From an uncultured Microcaldota archaeon (GTDB lineage: Archaea; Micrarchaeota; Micrarchaeia; Micrarchaeales; Micrarchaeaceae), in the NCBI GenBank assembly GCA_903858385.1, contig CAIOIN010000125.1, forward strand, positions 1 to 5,103: DNA of 5,103 bases. Reading direction: 5' to 3'. Position 1 is the first letter of the stretch. Every line of letters begins with the position of its first letter. A program made the translations under genes and the position numbers. Below are positions 1 to 5,103 of the stretch, one piece after another. The notes beneath the pieces were generated by a model. That model saw nothing but the letters and a program-made list of their open reading frames with translations, did no database searches and had not been told where the DNA came from.

Positions 1-921
1 GCCTGTGCGATAGGCTACGATTGTCACAGCATCGGCACTACAACAGTCGTGGTTGGGGCCTTGAAGGAGGCATTGAACTACAACTCTGATGTTTTCATAG
101 CAGGCGGCAAGGGCAGGCAGGGCACCTCTACGCCCGAGCAGATAACGAAAGGCGTCGACCACCTTTCCATGCCAGGCTGCAATGACGAATTCATACATTA
201 CAGCAAGATGGCCGCGAAGATCGATTCCGCGCTGGTCTATGACAACCTCGGGATATACCATCATGCCTTTCTGTTCTCGAAGGGCAGGGATTGGGCGGTC
301 ATACAGCAGGGTATGCATAATGGATCTAACATGGCCGTCCGCTTCCAGATATCAGGCAAGACCGTGGACTTGAAGGATATCACAAACGAGACGAACGCGG
401 CAGTTGCCTCGGGCTTCCGTGAGAGCACGATGGATCTCACATTCAACAAGAATTGCGGCGCCAAGCAGCTCAGCCTCAGGCTAGTGAACGAGGATTTCCG
501 CGAGATAGAGAACATGAAAAAAGCTTACATACTTCCGGAGAGGCATGAGATAATCGACACGGACATATCGAAGAAGGCTGTCGAACTGCTCAAGACGGCG
601 AACGACATGCAGTTGGACAGCTACGAGAAGCTGATGTCGATAAAGGGCATCGGCAGGAAGACGCTCAGATCGCTGGCGATAATATCCTCGCTGATATATG
701 ACAATGAAGTTTACAAACGGGATCCGATAATGTACTCGTACAACCTCGGCGGCAAGGACGGGATACCTTATCCGATAAACCTGAGGGAATACGACGATGT
801 CGTCTCCGCGATGTCCGAGATAGTCAAATCGACAAAGGCGGATGGCATGGAGAAGGAACACATACTGAAGGTTCTAAATAAACAAGTAAGCAAATCTTAC
901 CATACGCAATCAGCACTGTGA
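1..921 (+). CDS. DUF763 family protein with helix-hairpin-helix motif, 3' part
   Basis: The frame is open from the first base, so the gene begins left of the window; 306 residues are visible and it ends at TGA 919-921. An in-frame GTG at 49 is internal, because the 16 codons before it continue the conserved sequence (GYDCHSIGTTT then GALKEALN). I recognise the DUF763 family from GALKEALN, the AGGKG segment, YSKMAAKID, YHHAFLF, WAVIQQGM, LPERHEI and GGKDGIPYPI. Around visible residues 208-229 there is a helix-hairpin-helix element (MSIKGIGRKTLRSLA), a motif that usually contacts the DNA or RNA backbone. Family members are, from memory, about 370-400 residues, so roughly 65-90 N-terminal residues are missing here. 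No biochemical function is established to my knowledge. No signal peptide or membrane segment is visible. The last 15 or so codons are AT-rich and encode a polar, apparently unconserved tail. cysS starts 4 bases downstream, suggesting co-transcription. Confidence 0.9.
   Translation, partial: ACAIGYDCHSIGTTTVVVGALKEALNYNSDVFIAGGKGRQGTSTPEQITKGVDHLSMPGCNDEFIHYSKMAAKIDSALVYDNLGIYHHAFLFSKGRDWAVIQQGMHNGSNMAVRFQISGKTVDLKDITNETNAAVASGFRESTMDLTFNKNCGAKQLSLRLVNEDFREIENMKKAYILPERHEIIDTDISKKAVELLKTANDMQLDSYEKLMSIKGIGRKTLRSLAIISSLIYDNEVYKRDPIMYSYNLGGKDGIPYPINLREYDDVVSAMSEIVKSTKADGMEKEHILKVLNKQVSKSYHTQSAL
874..882 (+). promoter_or_regulatory. Possible archaeal box A for cysS
   Basis: The AT-rich string CTAAATAAA lies in the unconserved 3' tail of the DUF763 gene and contrasts with the surrounding base composition. 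Its centre is about 48 bases before the cysS ATG. With the usual 26-base spacing from TATA box to transcription start, this would leave a leader of about 20 bases, enough for the Shine-Dalgarno-like site at 918-924. It is only a weak match to the archaeal TATA consensus and lies in coding sequence, so cysS may simply be transcribed with the upstream gene. Confidence 0.22.
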
Positions 922-924
922 TCC
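918..924 (+). promoter_or_regulatory. Ribosome-binding site of cysS, overlapping the upstream stop
   Basis: GTGATCC is a perfect seven-base complement to GGATCAC near the 3' end of 16S rRNA, just 5' of the core anti-Shine-Dalgarno. It contains the TGA stop of the DUF763 gene and ends one base before the cysS ATG. The core GGAGG itself is absent. The site supports ATG 926 as the cysS start and suggests termination-coupled re-initiation. A very similar element, in the same register, precedes the gene starting at 2856 on the other strand. Confidence 0.5.
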
Positions 925-925
925 G

Positions 926-2353
926 ATGCCGCTTTTCGTTTACAATACCCTGTCAAGATCAAAAGAGAAGTTCGAGCCCATCTCGGGCAAGAAGGTCAAC
1001 ATGTTCGTCTGCGGCCAGACCGTCTATGACGACGCGCACCTTGGCCACGCGAACATGTACATATTCTTTGATGTGGTCGCAAGATGGCTGAGGCACTCGG
1101 GATACGATTTGAGGTACGTGCAGAACATAACAGACATAGACGACAAGATAATTAGGAGAGCCAAGGAGGCTGGGAAGGATCCGATAGAGCTCGCAAGATA
1201 TTACGAGGCACGTTTCCTGGAGGACATGGATGCGATAGGAGTCAAGAAGGGCGTGAGCGAGTATCTAAGGTCGCATGACTACATCGATGCCATAAGGAGC
1301 CACATACAGCTGCTACTTGACAAGGGTTACGCGTACGCGATAGGCGACGACATATACTACAACGTGGCAAAGTTCAAGGACTACACCAAGCTATCGGGGG
1401 TCAAGCTCGACGAGCTCGAGAAGCACAGGATAGAACCGAATCCGGACAAGATAAACGTTTATGATTTCTCTTTGTGGAAGGCTGCGACTCCCGGCGAGCC
1501 GTCATGGAAGATAAAACTTGCGATAGAAGGGAAGGACAGGGAACTTTCGGGCAGACCCGGATGGCACATAGAAGACACTGCAATGACGCATGAGACATTC
1601 GGCCCGCAATACGACCTGCATGGAGGCGGCTCCGACCTGATATTCCCGCACCACACCAACGAGATAGCGCAAGCAGAAGCCGCGTTCGGCAAAAAGCCCT
1701 TCGTGAAATATTGGATGCATGTGGCAGTCATGAACATGAAGGGCGTGAAGATGAGCAAGAGCCTCAGGAACTTCATCACCATAAGGGAGCTGCTCAAGTC
1801 ATACGACTCCGAGGCGCTCAGGCTGCTCTTCCTGTCGACACACTACAGGAAGGGCGTGGACTACACCGAAGCATTGATGAAAGACGCGGCGAAGAGGCTT
1901 AGCTACATGTACATAGCCCTCGGCATGTTCTACAACATGAAAGGGGGTAAGAGCGGCGATGATGACACCGTAGGTGGGATAGTCGCGGAGCTGGATAAAA
2001 ACTTCTCCGATGCCATGAACGACGACTTCAACACCCCGTTAGCACAATCAACTCTGATGAAGGCGATAAACCAGCTTAGGAATTTCGCGGAATCGCACGT
2101 ATCGGTTGACAAGGACGTCAAGGATAAGGCGATGAAAAAGGTCCTTGAGCTCTCGGCTACGCTTGGAGTATTGGAAAAGGACGCTTACAAGGAATCGATA
2201 CCTGATGATGCAAAACAGCTGATAAAGAAGCGCGAGGAGCTCAGGAAGCAGGGCAAGTTCGGCGATGCCGATGCGATACGCGCAGAGCTGAAAGAAAAGA
2301 ATGGGATAAGCCTCGAGGACACCGAGTACGGCACCATCTGGTACAGGGGCTAA
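926..2353 (+). CDS. cysS: Cysteinyl-tRNA synthetase (class I)
   Basis: It charges tRNA-Cys with cysteine in the cytoplasm, via cysteinyl-adenylate. The 475-residue length is close to the usual 460-480. The Rossmann catalytic core carries the HIGH motif as HLGH (residues 38-41) and the KMSKS loop (275-279). Family landmarks include FVCGQTVYD (Cys29), NITDIDDKI, RPGWHIE (210-216), HGGGSDL and FPHHTNEIAQ. Of the four residues that bind zinc in the E. coli enzyme (C28, C209, H234, E238), Cys29, His242 and Glu246 are present but the second Cys is Asp217 (HIEDTAM instead of HIECSAM). I recall HIEDTA in other archaeal CysRSs, so this looks like a lineage variant rather than damage. The C-terminal helical region ends with the typical REELRKQGKFGDADAIR and LEDTEYGTIW stretches. 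ATG 926 gives the expected N-terminus and follows the DUF763 stop by 4 bases. The stop TAA (2351-2353) overlaps the stop of the convergent gene. Confidence 0.98.
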   Translation: MPLFVYNTLSRSKEKFEPISGKKVNMFVCGQTVYDDAHLGHANMYIFFDVVARWLRHSGYDLRYVQNITDIDDKIIRRAKEAGKDPIELARYYEARFLEDMDAIGVKKGVSEYLRSHDYIDAIRSHIQLLLDKGYAYAIGDDIYYNVAKFKDYTKLSGVKLDELEKHRIEPNPDKINVYDFSLWKAATPGEPSWKIKLAIEGKDRELSGRPGWHIEDTAMTHETFGPQYDLHGGGSDLIFPHHTNEIAQAEAAFGKKPFVKYWMHVAVMNMKGVKMSKSLRNFITIRELLKSYDSEALRLLFLSTHYRKGVDYTEALMKDAAKRLSYMYIALGMFYNMKGGKSGDDDTVGGIVAELDKNFSDAMNDDFNTPLAQSTLMKAINQLRNFAESHVSVDKDVKDKAMKKVLELSATLGVLEKDAYKESIPDDAKQLIKKREELRKQGKFGDADAIRAELKEKNGISLEDTEYGTIWYRG

Positions 2354-2856
2354 TCTTTCTTTTCGTCCTTCTTCTCCAGGAGCTTCTTTCCGAGCTCCAG
2401 CCTCTGTGTGAGCCGCTTATCCACGTCGGCCATGTCCTCCGGCTTCAGCACGTGCTCGGCTATGTATTTCGAGTAGTTCACCGATACCTGCGACAGGTCC
2501 ATGAGCAGCGATTGCAGCTCGCTGACCTTGAAGCTTATCTCCTTGTTCGGCCTGAGTATCTCTATTCCTGCAGGGGCATAGTTGAGCGCTATGGTCACGA
2601 GCGGGAAGAAGTTCTCGAAGAGCATGGTCAATGAAGCGCTGGTGATGAAGATGCCGTTCTGTTCCATGGGCTCTTCTACCGCGCCGAAGCAGTAGATCAC
2701 GCCCTTTTCCTTCAGCAGGTGCTCGTTTATCAATTCCACCAATAACGGCTGCAGCTGGTCGCTCTGCTTGTGCTGCATGTCGAAGTAGAGCTTCGCGAGA
2801 ACGCCGCCCTTTGCAAGTTTTTCTTCTGTTAGTATCTCAACATCGGATTTTGCCAT
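2350..2856 (-). CDS. Conserved-looking hypothetical protein, 168 residues
   Basis: I do not recognise a named family. It looks like a real gene: the frame is fully open, codon use resembles the neighbours, it has a good ribosome-binding site, and it starts 4 bases after the hisS stop. Residues 1-110 alternate hydrophobic and charged segments, suggesting a compact alpha/beta domain (GVIYCFGAVEEP at 52-63, then ENFFPLVTIALNYAPAG at 81-97 and IEILRP). Residues 111-150 look helical (SELQSLLMDLSQ), and the end is strongly charged (LLEKKDEKKD). It has one Cys (56), no signal peptide and no convincing membrane helix; the stretch at 84-97 is short and contains Asn and Pro. It is therefore probably a soluble cytoplasmic protein. 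Its place in a run with hisS suggests a housekeeping or translation-related role, but that is inference. Its TAG stop (2350-2352) overlaps the cysS stop on the other strand. Confidence 0.85.
   Translation of the reverse strand: MAKSDVEILTEEKLAKGGVLAKLYFDMQHKQSDQLQPLLVELINEHLLKEKGVIYCFGAVEEPMEQNGIFITSASLTMLFENFFPLVTIALNYAPAGIEILRPNKEISFKVSELQSLLMDLSQVSVNYSKYIAEHVLKPEDMADVDKRLTQRLELGKKLLEKKDEKKD
2354..2379 (+). terminator. Pyrimidine-rich tract after cysS, possible archaeal U-tract terminator
   Basis: Immediately after the cysS TAA the plus strand is almost pure pyrimidine, with TCTTTCTTTTC followed by further TTC runs. Archaeal RNA polymerase can terminate on U-rich stretches without a hairpin, so this is a candidate cysS terminator. 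The same bases, read on the minus strand, encode the Lys/Glu/Asp tail of the convergent 168-residue protein, which alone could explain the composition. No stem-loop is evident. Confidence 0.3.
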
Positions 2857-2857
2857 C

Positions 2858-2867
2858 GGATTACCTC
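2858..2867 (-). promoter_or_regulatory. Extended Shine-Dalgarno site of the 168-residue gene
   Basis: On the minus strand GAGGTAATCC precedes the ATG at 2856 by one base. It matches nine of ten bases of GAGGTGATCC, the complement of the 16S rRNA 3' end. GAGG lies 7 bases before the ATG, a normal spacing. The element overlaps the last codons and TAA stop of hisS (2861-2863), so it fixes the start at 2856 and implies coupled translation with hisS. Confidence 0.65.
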
Positions 2868-4123
2868 TTTATAACGCCAAGAGCCTCATCGAACGAAACG
2901 GTCTGCTCGTCGCCGCTTATCAGGTTGCGCAGCTTGAGCTTGCCGGAGCTCATCTCGGCATCGCCCACTATCACGGCATATTTTACTTTCAGCGCGTTTG
3001 CGTATGCGAACTGATTTGATAGATTTCTCGACGCCAGGTTTATCTCTGCCGGAACGCCGCTGGCCCTCAATTGGTTTGTTATCCCTAGGGCGTAGGTGTA
3101 ATTGCCGTCGTTCACGAAGGCGACGAAGACCTTCGCGTAGGTGTAAGCGGTTGAATCGGAGAACCTGAGCGAATCCAGTATGCGGTCTATGCCCAGCGAC
3201 AGCCCGACTGCGGGTATGTTCTTGCCGCCGTACATGCCTATGAGGGTGTCGTACCTTCCGCCGCCGCAGATCGTGTCCTTCTTCTCCGCGTTAGCCAGTT
3301 TATATTCGAAGACCATGCCGGTGTAGTAATCCAACCCCCTGACCAGCGAGAAGTTTATCCTTGCTTCCCCTCTGATGTGGTACTGCTTCAGCAGCTCCAG
3401 GGTCTTCCTTAGCTTGTCGGTGTGCTCCTTGCTGCCCAGAAGGCTGTCGGCGTAGGTGAGCTTTTCCTCCGCATTCCCCTTGAGATTTATGAATCCGACG
3501 ATCTGATCTACAAGCTCGCTGGTGAGTCCAAGCGCTTTCAATGCCTCCGCCACCTTCTCCTCGCCGATCTTGTCTAATTTGTCTATGGTCCTTAGCACGC
3601 CCATGAACATGAGCTCGTTTATCCCGAATTTCTCGAAGACCTTCTCGGCGAGCCTGCGGTCATTTATTTCTATGGTGTAGTCAAGGCCCGCGCTCTCTAT
3701 CGCGATGGCTCCGGCAGCCATGACCTCCGCATCGGTAAGGATCTCCTTGCCGCCTACGATGTCTATGTCCGCCTGTGTGAACTCCCTGTACCTCATTCTC
3801 TGCGGCTCCTCCCTGCGCCAGTCCTTGCCCGTGTAGTAGCGCTTGAACGGCAACGGCAGTTCCTGATGCATGGCCATGTACCTTGCAAGCGATACGGTGT
3901 TGTCGTACCTAAGACCCAGGTCTTCGTCCTTGAACTCGAAGATAAGCTTTGCATCCTCGCCTATGCCCCCTTTTGCATTGAGCACGCCCAGCCGCTCGAA
4001 TGATGGAGTGTCCATGCTCACGAAGCCGAAGCGCTGGAAGACCTCTTCTACGCGCTTGATCAGCTCGTTCCTGAATAGAGCTTCGTTTGGCATTAGGTCT
4101 CTTACTCCTCTTGGGAAAGGCAT
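2861..4123 (-). CDS. hisS: Histidyl-tRNA synthetase (class II)
   Basis: It charges tRNA-His with histidine in the cytoplasm. With the ATG at 4123 it is 420 residues, a normal HisRS length, and opens with MPFPRGVRDLMP as family members do. Motif 1 holds DTPSFERLGVL (about 38-48). RYDNTVSLARY (72-82) and motif 2 WRREEPQRMRYREF (102-115) form the ATP/histidine pocket. LVRGLDYYTGMVFE (260-273) and GGGRYDTL (287-294) are the HisRS-specific histidine-binding signatures, and AVGLSLGIDRI (305-315) is motif 3. Residues about 330-420 form the anticodon-binding domain. These specific motifs plus that domain argue for a charging enzyme rather than the HisZ paralogue that partners short HisG. Motif 2 has Met where PQxGR is usual. 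The frame is also open upstream to a TTG at 4171, which would add 16 residues; I prefer ATG 4123 because the extension is not family-like and neither TTG nor ATG has a strong ribosome-binding site. hisG lies immediately upstream in the same frame. Confidence 0.97.
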   Translation of the reverse strand: MPFPRGVRDLMPNEALFRNELIKRVEEVFQRFGFVSMDTPSFERLGVLNAKGGIGEDAKLIFEFKDEDLGLRYDNTVSLARYMAMHQELPLPFKRYYTGKDWRREEPQRMRYREFTQADIDIVGGKEILTDAEVMAAGAIAIESAGLDYTIEINDRRLAEKVFEKFGINELMFMGVLRTIDKLDKIGEEKVAEALKALGLTSELVDQIVGFINLKGNAEEKLTYADSLLGSKEHTDKLRKTLELLKQYHIRGEARINFSLVRGLDYYTGMVFEYKLANAEKKDTICGGGRYDTLIGMYGGKNIPAVGLSLGIDRILDSLRFSDSTAYTYAKVFVAFVNDGNYTYALGITNQLRASGVPAEINLASRNLSNQFAYANALKVKYAVIVGDAEMSSGKLKLRNLISGDEQTVSFDEALGVIKR

Positions 4124-4154
4124 CTCTGGCACAGGCTCACGACAATCTGGTGTA

Positions 4155-4162
4155 GTTATAAG
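4155..4162 (-). promoter_or_regulatory. Possible hisS box A between hisG and hisS
   Basis: The minus strand reads CTTATAAC in the short AT-rich spacer after the hisG stop, about 32 bases before the ATG at 4123. With archaeal spacing this would give a leader of only about 10 bases, which could explain the lack of a clear ribosome-binding site before hisS. The match to the TATA consensus is partial. If the TTG at 4171 is the true start, these bases are coding. Confidence 0.25.
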
Positions 4163-4174
4163 TGTTATCAAGTT

Positions 4175-4897
4175 TTAATATGGTTTCTGATTTAGTGTCA
4201 TGTATGCTTTTGCGGAGTTTAGGAGCGTTCCAAAAGCCTCTGCCGTGCACTCTTGCGTGTCTCTGGACAGTAGTATGGCCTGCGTGGGCCTGGGTGCCAC
4301 GCTCTCAACGATGGTAAGCCCGTTGTATATGAGGGTGGTTCTGGACTTCTCTTCCCGTGTTTCTTTCCTCAGCAGGGTAGTGATGTCATAACCGAAATCG
4401 GCCCATCCATTCAAAACGAAGCCCTCCGTGGAGCCTTCCACTCTTATGACCTCGAATGCGCCAAAATTGCGCCGTAGGTAATCGCCCACTTCGCCGAAAA
4501 CTAGCAGGTTGTAATAATAAGCAGGCGCGGCGACCTTGCACCCCCGTTTTAGCGACGTCAGCCGCTGCAAGGTGCTTTTCTCGCTAAACAGGACCAGATC
4601 GCCCTTGCCGAAATCCATCTCTTTTATGGTCTTTAGCACGCGTCCTCCAGCACCAAGATTATAGTTATCCACAAGGTCATTTCCGGTTATTCCGTATTTT
4701 ACCAGCCCGTTCGCCACGCACATCGGTACGTCCTTGGATGTCATCGGCACAAAATCCATGCTGCCTACACTCTGCTTGTATGGAAGCGGCCTGCCCTCTA
4801 TTCTGATTGATATGTCGTAGTTGTCCCTGAGCCAACCCTCTATCTTAGAGCCCAGTTCCCCCTTTGCCACGGCGATTTTAGTCTCGGATTGTATCAT
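4175..4897 (-). CDS. hisG: HisG-like ATP phosphoribosyltransferase homologue, short form, divergent
   Basis: HisG joins ATP and PRPP in the first step of histidine synthesis. This 240-residue protein keeps the two-lobed HisG fold signatures: IAVAKGEL (8-15, usually LPKGRL), SKDVPMCVANG (54-64), YGITGNDLV (68-76), then the second lobe from about 97 (GKGDLVLFSEK, GCKVAAPAYYY) to RVEGSTEGFVLNGWADFGYDI (152-172). The length suits the short form that lacks the C-terminal regulatory domain and normally needs HisZ. The family signature E-x5-G-x-A-x2-[IV]-x-D-[LIV]-x2-[ST]-G-x-T holds only to Asp171-Ile172; then come TTLLRK, so the [ST]-G-x-T PRPP phosphate loop is gone. Catalysis is therefore doubtful, and it could be a repurposed homologue. 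ATG 4897 gives the expected N-terminus, but the site before it (GGCGATACC) is only a weak Shine-Dalgarno. Its start overlaps the upstream winged-helix gene by 20 bases, and it ends 3 bases before the open hisS frame. Confidence 0.8.
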   Translation of the reverse strand: MIQSETKIAVAKGELGSKIEGWLRDNYDISIRIEGRPLPYKQSVGSMDFVPMTSKDVPMCVANGLVKYGITGNDLVDNYNLGAGGRVLKTIKEMDFGKGDLVLFSEKSTLQRLTSLKRGCKVAAPAYYYNLLVFGEVGDYLRRNFGAFEVIRVEGSTEGFVLNGWADFGYDITTLLRKETREEKSRTTLIYNGLTIVESVAPRPTQAILLSRDTQECTAEAFGTLLNSAKAYMTLNQKPY

Positions 4898-5103
4898 TGG
4901 TATCGCCCAGTATGGTAAAGACCTTCCGCCCGACTTCGGTCAACTTGACGGTGGGATTGCTGTTAATCAGCCCGAGCTCTTTGAGTCCTTTGGCATTTGT
5001 TTTGAGCGTAGAAAGAGGTATGTCGTACATCTCGCTGAGCCTGCTCAGCAGGGCAGTTATGCAGTACGCCCTGCCCTGACATGCGGCATTAAGAATTAGG
5101 ACC
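4878..5103 (-). CDS. Winged-helix DNA-binding protein, C-terminal part, running off the right edge
   Basis: The minus strand is open from the right edge (first full codon at 5102) to TAA 4878-4880, giving 74 visible residues with no start required inside the window. They read as a winged helix-turn-helix domain: a first helix (VLILNAACQGRAY), a helix with LLSRLSEMYDI, a recognition helix PLSTLKTNAKGLKELGLI (about 29-46), then a wing NSNPTVKLTEVGRKVFTIL (47-65). LTEVGRKV is typical of MarR/ArsR-like or related archaeal regulators. As a whole domain is nearly present, only a short N-terminal segment may be missing, though a larger protein is possible. The last 20 bases overlap the start of hisG, so the two are probably translated together, and regulation of this operon is a natural guess. 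The other two minus-strand frames have stops throughout this region, which supports this one. Confidence 0.7.
   Translation of the reverse strand, partial: VLILNAACQGRAYCITALLSRLSEMYDIPLSTLKTNAKGLKELGLINSNPTVKLTEVGRKVFTILGDTNDTIRD

Noticed and set aside
481..861. Minus-strand open frame of 126 codons inside the DUF763 gene
   Set aside because: It is a shadow of the conserved plus-strand gene, with an Arg/Tyr/Val-rich composition and no family-like motif.
1459..1797. Minus-strand open frame of 112 codons inside cysS
   Set aside because: It lies antisense to the most conserved catalytic part of cysS, and its hydrophobic, Cys-rich look follows from the opposite-strand codons.
2329..2340. Small inverted repeat near the cysS end (ACCATCTGGT)
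   Set aside because: It encodes the conserved GTIW end of CysRS, the stem is only four base pairs with a two-base centre, and it has no U-tract directly after it.
2861..4123. HisZ (HisG regulatory subunit) as the identity of the HisRS-like gene
   Set aside because: It has the HisRS-specific LVRGLDYYTGMVFE and GGGRYD motifs, motifs 2 and 3, and a full anticodon-binding domain, which HisZ normally lacks or has degraded.
4124..4174. tRNA or small RNA gene in the hisG-hisS spacer
   Set aside because: The spacer is too short, AT-rich at one end, and shows no cloverleaf arms or stable stem.
3870..4178. Plus-strand open frame of 102 codons
   Set aside because: It lies antisense to hisS, is Ser/Arg-rich with no domain or ribosome-binding site, and mirrors the coding bias of the real gene.
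4821..5099. Plus-strand open frame of 92 codons at the right edge
   Set aside because: It crosses the hisG start antisense and has no recognisable motif, whereas the minus-strand frame in the same place encodes a coherent winged helix.

Overview
The window reads as a gene-dense stretch of an archaeal chromosome. Gaps between genes are about 4 to 51 bases, Ile is often ATA and Arg often AGG/AGA, the CysRS and HisRS resemble archaeal versions, and start sites resemble the extended complement of the 16S rRNA 3' end. By eye the GC content is about one half. The compact layout and divergent biosynthetic gene would fit a small-genome DPANN lineage (for example Micrarchaeota-like), but that placement is a guess.

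Left half, plus strand: the 3' part of a DUF763-family gene with a helix-hairpin-helix motif (1-921) is followed after 4 bases by a complete cysteinyl-tRNA synthetase gene, cysS (926-2353). Right half, minus strand, in transcription order: the C-terminal part of a winged-helix DNA-binding protein running off the right edge (4878-5103), a hisG-like ATP phosphoribosyltransferase homologue (4175-4897) whose start overlaps that gene by 20 bases, a full-length histidyl-tRNA synthetase gene hisS (2861-4123, possibly from 4171), and an unrecognised 168-residue protein (2350-2856) starting 4 bases after hisS. The two blocks converge, and their stop codons overlap by 4 bases at 2350-2353.

The plus-strand pair couples a probable nucleic-acid-binding protein of unknown function to cysteine charging. 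The minus-strand block couples a putative regulator, a HisG-like protein and HisRS. The HisG-like protein keeps the family fold but lacks the usual PRPP-loop signature, and no other histidine biosynthesis gene is visible, so it may not be an ordinary first enzyme of histidine synthesis. That block is the part most worth a second look. No RNA gene, mobile element, CRISPR array or long non-coding stretch was seen.
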